NCBI GenBank assembly: GCA_045588185.1
Contig: JAZNDR010000052.1
Span: forward strand, 1 to 41,846
DNA from: Scatosoma sp045588185
GTDB lineage: Bacteria; Bacillota; Clostridia; Christensenellales; Borkfalkiaceae
DNA: 41,846 nucleotides
Direction: 5' to 3'
How positions within the stretch are numbered: the first letter of the stretch is position 1; the number at the start of each line of letters is the position of its first letter. The notes below the pieces were generated by a model. It searched no databases, was not told the origin of the DNA, and saw only the letters and a program-made list of their open reading frames with translations. A program made the translations under genes and the position numbers. This document shows positions 1 through 7,693 of this stretch, one piece after another.

Positions 1-607
1 TAGTATATTTCAATATTCAAGCGTTGAATATACGGTAGTAGAAAACGGCGTATACTATCTTGACGGTTGGATAATTCACGCGGATATGGATATCGTTTCC
101 GGCGACTATGCGATTAAAGAAGGAACGGTCGGTATTGCCGACTCTGCATTTAATGCAGGTGCATGGGGAGTGAACACTTCCTTAACGGGCATAACGATTC
201 CTAACACCGTAAAAACTATTGGCGATGAAGCATTTGAGGGGTGCGCGGGCTTGACGAGCGTGGAAATTCCCAGTAGCGTAAAATTGATTGGCAGATTTGC
301 GTTTTCCAATTGCCAGGGCTTGACAAGCGTAACGGTTGGCGATACCACGATTCCCAGCGGTGTGGCAAGGTCGGTCGTTATCGACGAGTATGCGTTCGCG
401 TACTGTAAAGAGCTTGCGAAAGCGACGATTAGAAATATCGTAAAATCTATCGGCGAAGCTGCGTTTAACGGTTGCGAAAAGCTTGCAACGGTAGAATATA
501 CGGGCACGATTGAGGATTGGAATGAGGTAGAAACGGGCGAGGACTGGCTGAACAACACGCTTGTAACGGAAATTAAGTGCTCGGATTATATCGCGGATAT
601 CGAATAA
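1..607 (+). CDS. BspA-type leucine-rich-repeat protein, C-terminal part (5' end outside window)
   Basis: The reading frame is open from position 2 to the stop at 605-607, so this is the C-terminal end of a longer protein; the Met at 86 is internal. It carries LRR_5/BspA-type repeats with the pattern ITIPNTVKTIGDEAFEGC, then LTSVEIPSSVKLIGRFAFSNC, then a variant SIGEAAFNGC unit. Proteins of this family are usually secreted or surface-attached in gut Clostridia and may bind host or polysaccharide ligands. That role comes from the family; the signal peptide would lie outside the window. The last residues after the repeats are a short acidic tail with no sorting signal, so anchoring, if any, would be N-terminal. 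A strong terminator follows directly. Confidence 0.85.
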   Translation, partial: SIFQYSSVEYTVVENGVYYLDGWIIHADMDIVSGDYAIKEGTVGIADSAFNAGAWGVNTSLTGITIPNTVKTIGDEAFEGCAGLTSVEIPSSVKLIGRFAFSNCQGLTSVTVGDTTIPSGVARSVVIDEYAFAYCKELAKATIRNIVKSIGEAAFNGCEKLATVEYTGTIEDWNEVETGEDWLNNTLVTEIKCSDYIADIE

Positions 608-630
608 ACAAGGATATAAACGGTAATAAA

Positions 631-673
631 GCGCACGCGCGGAAAGAATTTTCTCGCGCGTGCGCGTTTTTTA
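631..673 (+). terminator. Rho-independent terminator after LRR gene
   Basis: An 11-bp perfect GC-rich stem (631-641 with 655-665) is followed by a T run at 667-673. It separates the LRR gene from obgE. Confidence 0.9.
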
Positions 674-737
674 TTGCTTTTTTTTCGGGGGTTTGGTATA
701 CTAATACCGATAATCCACGATAGCGAGATTTTTTATT

Positions 738-2018
738 ATGGCAAACGGCGAATTTACCGATAAAGTGAAAATTTTAATAAAAGCAGGCGACGGCGGGGAC
801 GGTATGAACTCGTTTAAAGCCTTTAAAGGCAAGCCCGCGTGCGGGCCCGACGGCGGGGACGGCGGAAGGGGGGGTAACGTCTATTTCGTCGGCGACAAGG
901 ATATGAACGACTTGTTTTCTTTCCGTTTTACTTCCCGCTTTTTAGCGGAGAACGGCGAGGTCGGCGGTACGAACAGATGCTTTGGCAAAAGCGGTAAAGA
1001 CGTCTTTATCAAAGTGCCTTTGGGTACGCTCGTACGCGATGAAGAAACGGGCAGACTCATTTGCGACGTGTTCGAGGACGGACAGCAAATCCTCGTAGCG
1101 CGGGGAGGAAACGGGGGCAAAGGCAACGTGCGCTTTACCACCGCCCGTCGGCACGCGCCCAACTTCGCGCAAAAGGGCGAAAAAGTAAAACAGCATTACG
1201 TTATTTTGGAAATGAAAGTGATAGCGGACGTGGGTTTCGTGGGATTCCCGAACGTCGGCAAAAGCACGCTGCTTTCCAAAATTTCCGCGGCTCGTCCTAA
1301 AATTGCAAACTATCATTTCACGACTCTTTCCCCTAATCTTGGCGTCGTGCGCTACTACGAAAAATCGTTCGTGGCGGCGGATATCCCGGGACTTATCGAG
1401 GGCGCGGCGCAAGGCGCGGGCTTGGGCCACGATTTCCTGCGCCATATCGAGCGTACCCGTATGCTCTGCCATGTGGTGGATATCTCTGGCTGTGAGGGGC
1501 GCGACCCGATAGAGGACTTCAAAAAAATCAACGAGGAATTAAAGGAATACAGCGAAGTGCTTGCGAAGCTTCCGCAGATAATCGTATGTAATAAATGCGA
1601 CGTTTACGGCGCGGAAGAGAATCTGAAAGCGTTTAAAAAGAAGTACGGCAGAAAGTATAAAATATTCCCTATTACTGCGCTTTCAGGCGAGGGCACGCGC
1701 GAGCTGTTAGAGGGCATTATTGCGGTACTCGATACCCTGCCCCCCGTCGAACCCGTACCCGTGGACGAGGAATTTGAATACAAGGCGAACGAGGATTTGT
1801 CGTTCGAGATATTCAAGGACGAGGACGGCGTGTTCGTCGTCGTGGGCGGTTTGATAGATATGCTTTGCCGAAACGTAGTTTTGAACAATCCCGATTCTAT
1901 GCAGTATTTCCAAAAAGTCCTGCGCCTTCGCGGCGTTATCAAAGAACTTTCGAAAATGGGCTGTAAAGAGGGGGATACCGTGTCTATCGGCGAAGTAGAA
2001 TTCGACTTCATACCGTAA
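738..2018 (+). CDS. obgE: GTPase ObgE/CgtA
   Basis: Ribosome-assembly and stress-linked Obg GTPase, 426 aa, full length for the family. The glycine-rich Obg fold occupies about residues 1-158 (runs such as GDGGDG and GGNGGKG). The G domain starts with the P-loop GFPNVGKST near residue 169, followed by the switch segment YHFTTLSPNLG, DIPGLIEGA and NKCD. A C-terminal OCT domain (about 345-426) is present, as in Firmicutes ObgE. Obg binds the 50S subunit and helps late large-subunit maturation (family knowledge). The ATG at 738 has only a weak upstream purine stretch (GCGAG). yhbY, another ribosome-associated factor, follows 65 bp later, a common Firmicutes pairing. Confidence 0.97.
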   Translation: MANGEFTDKVKILIKAGDGGDGMNSFKAFKGKPACGPDGGDGGRGGNVYFVGDKDMNDLFSFRFTSRFLAENGEVGGTNRCFGKSGKDVFIKVPLGTLVRDEETGRLICDVFEDGQQILVARGGNGGKGNVRFTTARRHAPNFAQKGEKVKQHYVILEMKVIADVGFVGFPNVGKSTLLSKISAARPKIANYHFTTLSPNLGVVRYYEKSFVAADIPGLIEGAAQGAGLGHDFLRHIERTRMLCHVVDISGCEGRDPIEDFKKINEELKEYSEVLAKLPQIIVCNKCDVYGAEENLKAFKKKYGRKYKIFPITALSGEGTRELLEGIIAVLDTLPPVEPVPVDEEFEYKANEDLSFEIFKDEDGVFVVVGGLIDMLCRNVVLNNPDSMQYFQKVLRLRGVIKELSKMGCKEGDTVSIGEVEFDFIP

Positions 2019-2083
2019 AACGGCATAGTAAATGCAGAATGTAGAATGCAAAATAATGGAAAAACCACAAGGAAAACAAAGCA

Positions 2084-2395
2084 ATGATAGTAACCAGTGA
2101 AAACATTACGAGTAAACAAAGAAGCAAACTCAAATCCATTGCGGCGAAGCTTTCGCCCGTAACGCAAATCGGTAAAGGCGGTATCACCGACAATCTTTTA
2201 AAGACCCTTTCCGACGCGCTCGACGCGCACGAAATCATTAAAGTGAACATTTTAGAAACGGCGGACGACGACGCGCGCAATCTCGCCGAGAACGTTGCCG
2301 AATTATTAGAAGCCGTACCCGTAGCGGTCATCGGCAGAAAGGCGATTTTCTACCGCTATTCCCGCCGAGATAAATTCGTACACCTCGAATTTTAA
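2084..2395 (+). CDS. yhbY: YhbY-type CRM-domain RNA-binding protein
   Basis: A 103-aa single CRM domain protein. It begins ITSKQRSKLKSIAAKLSPV, contains the conserved IGKGGIT loop near residues 28-34, and ends with the IGRKAIFYRYS strand. YhbY-family proteins associate with pre-50S particles and are often encoded beside Obg or rRNA-processing genes. Substrate and precise role here are inferred from the family. Length and motif order are complete, with no sign of damage. Confidence 0.93.
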   Translation: MIVTSENITSKQRSKLKSIAAKLSPVTQIGKGGITDNLLKTLSDALDAHEIIKVNILETADDDARNLAENVAELLEAVPVAVIGRKAIFYRYSRRDKFVHLEF

Positions 2396-2420
2396 GTGAG
2401 GTCTGTCCCCAACGAGGGGT

Positions 2421-2559
2421 CAAGGGGCATTGTCCCTTGTCGGGGGTGCGGGGGCGGAAGCCCCTGCGAGAGTAGCCCCAAGTAGCAAATCTTTGATTTG
2501 CCACCGCGGAGCGGTCAACGCAAGCAAAGCTTGCGTGGTGGCGCAAAACTGCGTTTTGC
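2421..2559. repeat. Mosaic of short perfect hairpins (array A)
   Basis: The 246-bp gap between yhbY and grpE is packed with short inverted repeats: 2421-2426/2434-2439, 2451-2455/2460-2464, 2485-2491/2495-2501, 2503-2507/2511-2515, 2519-2525/2529-2535 and 2543-2549/2553-2559. Several module types recur in array B (6186-6275), including ACCGC-loop-GCGGT and the identical GCAAAAC/GTTTTGC stem. No poly-T follows the stems. It resembles a dispersed intergenic palindrome family more than a terminator. It carries no gene. Confidence 0.7.
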
Positions 2560-2641
2560 ATTTATTAAACCGCAATCGTGTTTAAAAATCAAAAAACTGC
2601 TTTATAAATATACCGTAACCAACGCAAAGGAAACGAGAAGA

Positions 2642-3181
2642 ATGGAAAACGAAGAATTGAAAGAAAACACCCCCGTCCAAGAAACGGCGGAAGTGAAATC
2701 GGAAAAAACTGCCGAAAAGAAAAAGGGCAGTAAAAAATTACAGGAAGAGCTTGAAAAGGCACTTGCCGAAGCAGAAGAAAATAAGCGTAAATGGTACGCC
2801 GTTACCGCAGAATACGAAAATTACCGCCGCCGTACGCAAAACCAGTCCGCACAACGCTATAACGACGGCAGAAACGATATTATCGCTTCCCTGTTCCCTA
2901 TCGGCGACAACCTCGAACGCGCTATCGCTTCGATTGCCGACGAAAACACGAAACAGGGCGTGGATATGGTGCTCAAAGCCTATAAAAAGGTGTTAGAGAG
3001 CGAGGGCGTAGAGGAAATCGATCCCGTCGGTCAGCCTTTCGACTCGTCTATCGCCGAAGCGATTATGGCTATGCCCGCAGAGGACGGCGAGGAAAGCGGT
3101 ATCGTGAAACAGGTTTACGTTAAAGGCTATAAAAAAGGCGATAAGGTATTGCGTTACGCGCAAGTTATCGTTACGCAATAA
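2642..3181 (+). CDS. grpE: Nucleotide exchange factor GrpE
   Basis: GrpE releases ADP from DnaK in the Hsp70 cycle. The 179-aa protein has an acidic, low-complexity N-terminus, a long charged coiled-coil (about 25-90, with KKLQEELEKALAEAEENKRKW), the family segment AEYENYRRRTQ and a C-terminal beta domain with VKQVYVKGYKKGDKVLRYAQVIV. The start at 2642 (MENEELKE) is chosen because the in-frame extension upstream reads through hairpin array A and is not GrpE-like; GAGAAG lies just before it. It is unlinked here to hrcA, dnaK or dnaJ, unlike the usual Firmicutes heat-shock operon. Confidence 0.95.
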   Translation: MENEELKENTPVQETAEVKSEKTAEKKKGSKKLQEELEKALAEAEENKRKWYAVTAEYENYRRRTQNQSAQRYNDGRNDIIASLFPIGDNLERAIASIADENTKQGVDMVLKAYKKVLESEGVEEIDPVGQPFDSSIAEAIMAMPAEDGEESGIVKQVYVKGYKKGDKVLRYAQVIVTQ

Positions 3182-3193
3182 CGAGGGTAAAAT

Positions 3194-3811
3194 ATGACGG
3201 AAAGAGAAAAAATGCTCGCAGGGAAACTCTACGACATTTCCGACCCCGAGCTCGTGCCCTTATATAAAAAAGCGGGCAGACTTTGCAAAGATTATAACGA
3301 CACCTACCTCGACGAGGAAGAAAAACGCGCGGCGATATTGAAAGAACTCGTACCCGATATGGGCGAGGGTTCGGGCTTTCGCGGACCTATTCAATTCGAT
3401 TACGGTATCAATACGCATATCGGTAAAAACAGCTTTGCCAACTATAATTTCACCGTGCTCGACTGCGCGCCCGTAAACATAGGCAACGACGTGTTCATCG
3501 GACCGAACGTAACGCTTGGACCGCCCGTACACCCTCTTTTAAACGAAGAACGCCGTTCCCGCTATAAAGCGGACGGCACGAAGTACGACCACGAATACGC
3601 CAAGCCCATTACGATTAAAGACGGTTGTTGGCTCGCTTCGGGCGTTATCGTATGCGGAGGCGTAACGATAGGCAAGGAATGTGTTATCGGCGCGGGCAGC
3701 GTCGTTACACGGGATATTCCCGACGGCGTATTCGCCGCAGGCAATCCCTGCCGAATAATACGGAAAATCACGCAAGAAGACAGCGTATATTTAAAGAAAG
3801 AACTTTTTTAA
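3194..3811 (+). CDS. Maltose/galactoside O-acetyltransferase-type hexapeptide enzyme
   Basis: A 205-aa left-handed beta-helix acyltransferase of the Maa/LacA/NodL type that transfers acetyl from acetyl-CoA to a sugar hydroxyl. The N-terminal Mac domain starts MTEREKMLAGKLYDISDPEL, the usual family opening. Hexapeptide repeats follow (IGKNSFANYNF, IGNDVFIGPNVTLGPPVH, then VIVCGGVTIGKECVIGAGSVVTRDIP). The PVHP segment near residue 113 carries the family's catalytic His. The ending AAGNPCRIIRKI is typical. It starts 12 bp after grpE, so the two may be co-transcribed, but no functional link is known. The exact sugar substrate cannot be told. Confidence 0.92.
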   Translation: MTEREKMLAGKLYDISDPELVPLYKKAGRLCKDYNDTYLDEEEKRAAILKELVPDMGEGSGFRGPIQFDYGINTHIGKNSFANYNFTVLDCAPVNIGNDVFIGPNVTLGPPVHPLLNEERRSRYKADGTKYDHEYAKPITIKDGCWLASGVIVCGGVTIGKECVIGAGSVVTRDIPDGVFAAGNPCRIIRKITQEDSVYLKKELF

Positions 3812-3817
3812 AAATAT

Positions 3818-3847
3818 AACGGCGAAAGCGCAACCGCTTTCGCCGTT
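3818..3847. terminator. Bidirectional terminator between convergent genes
   Basis: A 13-bp perfect stem (3818-3830 with 3835-3847) and a 4-nt loop lie between the convergent acetyltransferase and XRE genes. T/A-rich flanks on both sides allow it to act on either strand. It overlaps the last two bases of the XRE stop codon. Confidence 0.85.
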
Positions 3848-4055
3848 ATTTTAAACCTAAAATTTCGTCAGCCGACAAATCTAAAATTTTGCAGATATTC
3901 GCAAAGGTGTCCAACGACGGATATTTGTCCAACCGCATATATTTACTGACCGTGGACGGATTTATCCCCAACGCTTCCGCAATCTCTTTTTGCGTTTTTG
4001 ACGAAGATTTTATCTCCGCACGCAATCTCGTTTGTATCTCCGAAATTGTAACCAT
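3846..4055 (-). CDS. Small XRE-family HTH regulator
   Basis: A 69-aa protein from the preferred start MVTISEIQ; an upstream Met at 4103 would add a Cys/Phe-rich segment unlike the family. It is almost entirely one Cro/C1-type HTH: TQKEIAEALGINPSTVSKYM supplies helices 2 and 3, followed by YPSLDTFANICKILDLSADEILGL. It probably dimerises on a nearby operator, but no target is visible. It is transcribed towards the acetyltransferase and divergently from the SLOG-like gene. No strong ribosome binding site is seen before the chosen start. Confidence 0.85.
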   Translation of the reverse strand: MVTISEIQTRLRAEIKSSSKTQKEIAEALGINPSTVSKYMRLDKYPSLDTFANICKILDLSADEILGLK

Positions 4056-4173
4056 ATAAAAACAATAACATTTTTTATTTAGAAATTCACGGAAATGGCA
4101 CACCGTGCCTTTTTTGTTAAAAAATGGTAATTATATGCTATACTCTTATAAACAACTTTATGTGAGGATAGAA

Positions 4174-4632
4174 ATGATTTGTTCGTTTTTCGGTCATAGG
4201 GAAATCAAGGAAACGAGAGAGCTGATAGAAGCGACGAGGGCGGAAGTTTTGCGAGCGATAGAGGCGGGTTGCCGTACCTTTTATTTTGGGGGTTACGGGG
4301 AATTTGACCAGCTTTGTTATCAAATTGTAACGAAGTTAAAAGAGGAGCGCGCGGACTTGGGGATAGAGCGTATCTATTGCGTACCGCAGGAACGGTATTT
4401 GCGGAAAAAATCGCGCTATTTCGATTCAGAGGAATACGAGGATATTATTTATTTAACGCCGTCGTTCGAGGGGTGGTATAAAAGTATTTATTTCCGAAAT
4501 TGCGCGATGATAGACGAAAGCGCGTTCGTTATTTTTTACGCCGAGGAGCGTGCGGAGAGCGGTGCGTATAAGGCGTTCAAATACGCGAAAAGGAAAAAGG
4601 ATAAAAGTATCGTCAACCTTTGGGGGGTGTAA
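4174..4632 (+). CDS. SLOG/Rossmann-like protein of unknown function
   Basis: A 152-aa protein. The start at 4174 is preferred because TGTGAGGAT sits just before it, while the longer frame from 4105 runs through promoter-like DNA. The N-terminus ICSFFGHRE resembles the beta-strand plus TGHR-type loop of SLOG-like nucleotide-binding proteins. The middle has FYFGGYGEFDQLCYQI, a strand-loop-helix consistent with that fold, and the end has IVNLWGV. SLOG domains can sense or process nucleotide ligands, but no function is assignable here. It is followed by two AT-rich hairpins. Confidence 0.7.
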   Translation: MICSFFGHREIKETRELIEATRAEVLRAIEAGCRTFYFGGYGEFDQLCYQIVTKLKEERADLGIERIYCVPQERYLRKKSRYFDSEEYEDIIYLTPSFEGWYKSIYFRNCAMIDESAFVIFYAEERAESGAYKAFKYAKRKKDKSIVNLWGV

Positions 4633-4702
4633 AATGGTATTTACACTCCTTGTTTTTCGATTATTGCAATCGAAAAAACGAATACAAAAAGGCGTTTTCT
4701 CT

Positions 4703-4730
4703 AAAAAGTTTGATAATTTTCAAACTTTTT
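4703..4730 (+). terminator. Hairpin terminator-like element
   Basis: A 10-bp perfect stem AAAAAGTTTG / CAAACTTTTT (4703-4712 with 4721-4730) ends in a T run. It closes the SLOG-like gene transcript and precedes the aminotransferase promoter. Confidence 0.6.
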
Positions 4731-4752
4731 GCAAAAAACGGGGTGTTTGCGG

Positions 4753-4781
4753 TTGCTTTTCTTATAAAAAAATTGTAGAAT
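4753..4781 (+). promoter_or_regulatory. Sigma-A-type promoter of the aminotransferase gene
   Basis: TTGCTT at 4753-4758 and TAGAAT at 4776-4781 are 17 bp apart, about 45 bp before the ATG at 4828. This is close to consensus. Confidence 0.6.
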
Positions 4782-4827
4782 AATAAAGTAAAAAAATATT
4801 CACTTGGAAAACAGAGGAGATAAACAG

Positions 4828-6027
4828 ATGAAAAACAGAATTGCAAACAGAATGTCCGCGCTTGCGCCGTCGCTCACTTTGGCGATTTCGGCAAAGGCAA
4901 AAGCGATGAAAGCGGCGGGAGAGAGCGTGGTTTCGTTCGGTGTGGGCGAGCCCGATTTCAATACGCCCGAGCATATTATCAACGCGGCGAAAGCGGCGCT
5001 CGACAACGGGCATACGAAATATACGCCCTCGTCGGGTTTATTGCCCTTGCGCAAGGCGATTTGTGAAAAGTTCGAAAAGGACAACGGACTTATATACGAG
5101 CCGTCGCAAATTATCGTTTCCAACGGCGCGAAGCATTCCATTTTCAACGCTTGTTATGCGATTTTGGAAGAGGGGGACGAAGTAATCATTCCCGCGCCCT
5201 ACTGGCTTACTTATCCCGAAGTGGTAAAGGTATGCGGCGCAACGCCCGTGTATATTCACTGTAAAAAGGAAAATAAATTCAAATTTACGGCAGAGGATTT
5301 GAAAGCGGCGATCACGCCCAAGACGAAGATGCTGATTTTCAATTCCCCGTCCAACCCCACGGGCGCGGTGTATAACGAAGAAGAAACCCGCGCGATTGCC
5401 AAGGTGTGCGAGGAAGCGGGGATATTCGTGCTTGCGGACGAAATTTACGAAAAGCTTTGCTATAACGGCGTTAAACCGTTCTCTATCGCAAAGTGCAGCG
5501 AAAAAATGCAAGATTTGACGATTACCATAAACGGCGTATCCAAGACCTACGCAATGACGGGCTGGCGTGTGGGGTATCTTGCCGCACCCAAGGACGTAGC
5601 GAAAGCGATAGATTCTTTCCAAAGCCACGCCACTTCCAACGCGTGCTCGATTTCGCAATACGCAACGATCGAAGCGTTGAAATCGACGGACGAGGAAATC
5701 GGCGAAATGGTAAAAATCTTCGACGGCAGAAGAGCAAAGCTGTTAAAGCTGTTATCCGAAATCGACGGTGTGCAGGCAGTCGAACCCGACGGCGCGTTCT
5801 ACGTAATGATGGTCGTGGACGGCTTATACGGTAAGAGTTACCAAGGCAAAGCCATTACGAACTCTATCGAATTTGCGGATATCCTGTTGGAATCGGAAAA
5901 AGTAGCGACCGTTCCCGGCGTATCGTTCGGTGCAGACGATTGCGTTCGTCTTTCGTATGCCCTCAGCGAAGCGGATTTGGAAGAAGGCTTGAAGCGTATC
6001 AAGCGTTTCGTTTCGCAGTTACAGTGA
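4828..6027 (+). CDS. Class I PLP-dependent aminotransferase (aspartate aminotransferase type)
   Basis: A 399-aa fold-type I aminotransferase. The start at 4828 is supported by AGAGGAG upstream. It opens with the usual NRMSALAPSLTLAISAKAKA. Conserved landmarks include VGEPDFNTPEHI, the substrate-phosphate segment SNGAKHSIFNAC, SPSNPTGAVYN, the PLP-binding Asp in LADEIYEKL, and the Schiff-base Lys (about K239) in SKTYAMTGWRVGY; the C-terminal Arg lies in DDCVRLSYA. This subgroup usually uses aspartate/2-oxoglutarate, though substrate specificity cannot be fixed by eye. Hairpin array B lies immediately downstream. Confidence 0.94.
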   Translation: MKNRIANRMSALAPSLTLAISAKAKAMKAAGESVVSFGVGEPDFNTPEHIINAAKAALDNGHTKYTPSSGLLPLRKAICEKFEKDNGLIYEPSQIIVSNGAKHSIFNACYAILEEGDEVIIPAPYWLTYPEVVKVCGATPVYIHCKKENKFKFTAEDLKAAITPKTKMLIFNSPSNPTGAVYNEEETRAIAKVCEEAGIFVLADEIYEKLCYNGVKPFSIAKCSEKMQDLTITINGVSKTYAMTGWRVGYLAAPKDVAKAIDSFQSHATSNACSISQYATIEALKSTDEEIGEMVKIFDGRRAKLLKLLSEIDGVQAVEPDGAFYVMMVVDGLYGKSYQGKAITNSIEFADILLESEKVATVPGVSFGADDCVRLSYALSEADLEEGLKRIKRFVSQLQ

Positions 6028-6045
6028 GTATCCCTGATTAGAAGT

Positions 6046-6275
6046 CAAGAAACTTAGTTTCTTGCGGGACGAGTTGCCCGTAAAGAAAGGCATTGATAAT
6101 GCCTTTTAGGGACGAGATGAGTGAGCGCATACGTAAAGCGCGAACGGTGACCGAGGGCAATGTTTACATTGCATTGCCCGAGAAGGAGGGCGGAGCCCTC
6201 GCATAATAAGCCCCCATAAAGCAAAACGAAGTTTTGCGCTATCCACCGCGCAAGCGGTCAATCGTCCATAGGACG
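6046..6275. repeat. Mosaic of short perfect hairpins (array B)
   Basis: The 313-bp gap between the aminotransferase and the YhcH gene is made of stem-loops: 6046-6054/6056-6064, 6086-6094/6098-6106, 6155-6162/6172-6179, 6186-6191/6195-6200, 6221-6227/6231-6237, 6245-6249/6254-6258 and 6263-6267/6271-6275. From 6186 onward, G-rich, GCAAA-type and ACCGC/GCGGT modules occur in the same order as in array A, with different stem sequences but conserved pairing. No protein-coding gene is visible. Confidence 0.7.
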
Positions 6276-6291
6276 AAACTAAAAATAAAAA

Positions 6292-6329
6292 GGAGCTTGT
6301 CTATACGACAAGCTCCCGATTTTTTTTTT
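6292..6329. terminator. Bidirectional terminator
   Basis: A 10-bp stem (6292-6301 with 6307-6316) is followed by a T run at about 6320-6329. The A-rich stretch before it serves as the T run for the minus-strand YhcH gene. Confidence 0.85.
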
Positions 6330-6340
6330 GGGGGGGAAAA

Positions 6341-6787
6341 TTAGTACACGCGCACCTTTACGACGATTTTTTCAATGGTGGAATTGCCCGCGTTTTTCAT
6401 TTTAGGCGCGTGCGCGTCCGTGGGATAGAAAATAGAGAACTCGCCTTCGCCGAGCGTGAAAGCACCGTAATCGTCCTCGGAAAATAACGCACAATCTTTT
6501 TCGGGATTGTATTTGTCTTCGGGGAATTTAGGTTTCGTTTTCCAACCGAAGGTTTCTTTTCCTTTTACGATATATTGTATGTCGATATAGTTTTTATGTA
6601 CCTCGAAAACGGGCGGATTTTTCTCGTTGTCGTAAGAGGTATAAAAAGCGTAAATATCGTCGCCCTTTTGACCAAAACCGCATTCGGCAGGGTTTTTATC
6701 GCCGAGGTTTTTCAAAAAGTCGAGTGCCTTTTTGATATTTTCGGAAACGGGGTAAAGTCTTGCATTTTCAATTCTGTCTGCTATCAT
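6341..6787 (-). CDS. YhcH/YjgK/YiaL (DUF386) family cupin protein
   Basis: A 148-aa protein of the YhcH/YjgK/YiaL family, small beta-rich proteins often found with sialic acid or other sugar catabolism genes. The start at 6787 (MIADRIEN) is chosen because AAAGGAG lies at the right distance upstream; an upstream Met at 6808 would include that ribosome binding site. Family landmarks are FEVHKNYIDIQYIVKGKE (metal-binding His and Glu), WKTKPKFPEDKYNPEKDC, and FSIFYPTDAHAPKM with a further His. No sugar operon adjoins it, so the pathway is unknown. Suggested roles in the family include sugar epimerisation or lyase-type activity. Confidence 0.9.
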   Translation of the reverse strand: MIADRIENARLYPVSENIKKALDFLKNLGDKNPAECGFGQKGDDIYAFYTSYDNEKNPPVFEVHKNYIDIQYIVKGKETFGWKTKPKFPEDKYNPEKDCALFSEDDYGAFTLGEGEFSIFYPTDAHAPKMKNAGNSTIEKIVVKVRVY

Positions 6788-6914
6788 AATAAAGCTCCTT
6801 TTGCGCATTCACGCGCGTATCGTAATTATATTATATCACACGCTTTTGGATAAGTAAACGATTTGAAAGAATTTTTTTATCAAGAAAAATCAAACACGGC
6901 AGGTAAAATCCGCG

Positions 6915-6943
6915 AAAAACGGGCGGTTGACGCGCCCGTTTTT
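6915..6943. other. Hairpin with T run in divergent intergenic region
   Basis: A perfect 11-bp stem (6915-6925 with 6933-6943) ends in five Ts. It lies between the divergent YhcH and P-loop genes (305-bp gap) and has no upstream plus-strand gene to terminate. It may end a short transcript or serve the other strand. Confidence 0.5.
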
Positions 6944-6994
6944 ATATATTTTAAAAAAAGTTTGCATTTTGGCAAAAAATTTTTGTTAAAAGTC

Positions 6995-7023
6995 TTGAAA
7001 TTATGTGAAAAATTTGGTAGAAT
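6995..7023 (+). promoter_or_regulatory. Sigma-A-type promoter of the small P-loop gene
   Basis: TTGAAA at 6995-7000 and TAGAAT at 7018-7023 are 17 bp apart. The leader of about 60 nt ends in a strong GAGGAGG-type ribosome binding site before the ATG at 7093. Confidence 0.65.
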
Positions 7024-7092
7024 AGAATAAACCCGAATATAGTTGCCTGCTCTATTTGGGGAGTACGACAATTTCCGAGGAGGATTTTATTT

Positions 7093-7500
7093 ATGATTAA
7101 GGTTATTTACGGCGCAAAAGGTACGGGCAAGACGAAGATGATGATCGACGCGGCAAACGCGGCGGTTAAAGCTGCGAAAGGGCATTTGATTTTCATTACC
7201 GATTCCAAGCGCGGTATGTATGATTTGGAACGCGAAGTGCGTTTCATTGACACCAGTGAATACGATATTGCGGGCGAGGCTGCTCTTTGCGGCTTCATCA
7301 AGGGCGTTATCGCAGGAAACAACGATAACGAATACGTTTACATCGACGGCGTTGTTCGTATTGCGGGCAAACCCGTTCAAGAGCTTGCGGCGTTCTTCTA
7401 TATGCTCGATAAGGTAGCGAAGAACAACAATATGGTTATTACCGTTTCCGTTTCGGCGGCGAAAGAGGAATTGCCTGATTTCGTAACGAAATATCTTTAA
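7093..7500 (+). CDS. Small P-loop NTP-binding protein of unknown role
   Basis: A 135-aa protein beginning with a Walker A motif, IYGAKGTGKTKMMIDAA (G8-T15). A Walker-B-like strand is YVYIDGVVRI near residue 80. The rest alternates strands and helices, consistent with a minimal P-loop NTPase domain. Similar short proteins in Clostridia are often labelled ATP-binding or PilT-like with no experimental role. It is monocistronic: its own promoter lies upstream and a strong terminator follows. The ribosome binding site GAGGAGG is close to ideal, suggesting good expression. Confidence 0.8.
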   Translation: MIKVIYGAKGTGKTKMMIDAANAAVKAAKGHLIFITDSKRGMYDLEREVRFIDTSEYDIAGEAALCGFIKGVIAGNNDNEYVYIDGVVRIAGKPVQELAAFFYMLDKVAKNNNMVITVSVSAAKEELPDFVTKYL

Positions 7501-7533
7501 TTTTTAACGGACACGGACGGCATTAAAACGAGA

Positions 7534-7567
7534 GAAGCCGAACGGTCTTTTCCGTTCGGCTTCTTTT
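7534..7567 (+). terminator. Rho-independent terminator
   Basis: A 12-bp perfect stem (7534-7545 with 7552-7563) is followed by TTTT. It closes the P-loop gene transcript. Confidence 0.85.
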
Positions 7568-7693
7568 AAAATAAATTACAAATAAGGGGAAAATAGGGGG
7601 GCGTTCCGCGCGAAAACAGGCGCGGGAGTACGACCTTGGTTTTTGCGCGTTTGCGCGAAATCGACGAAAAAAGAGTAAAGGCAGGTTAAACAA

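Noticed and set aside
86..607. LRR gene starting at the Met at 86
   Set aside because: The frame is open to the window edge and the upstream codons read sensibly, so the gene is truncated by the window.
881..1512. Long opposite-strand and out-of-frame ORFs over obgE, thrC and other genes
   Set aside because: They lack ribosome binding sites and recognisable domains and mirror the codon bias of the real genes.
6321..6335. T/G homopolymer run as a phase-variable tract
   Set aside because: It is the tail of a bidirectional terminator in noncoding DNA, not in a promoter spacer or gene.
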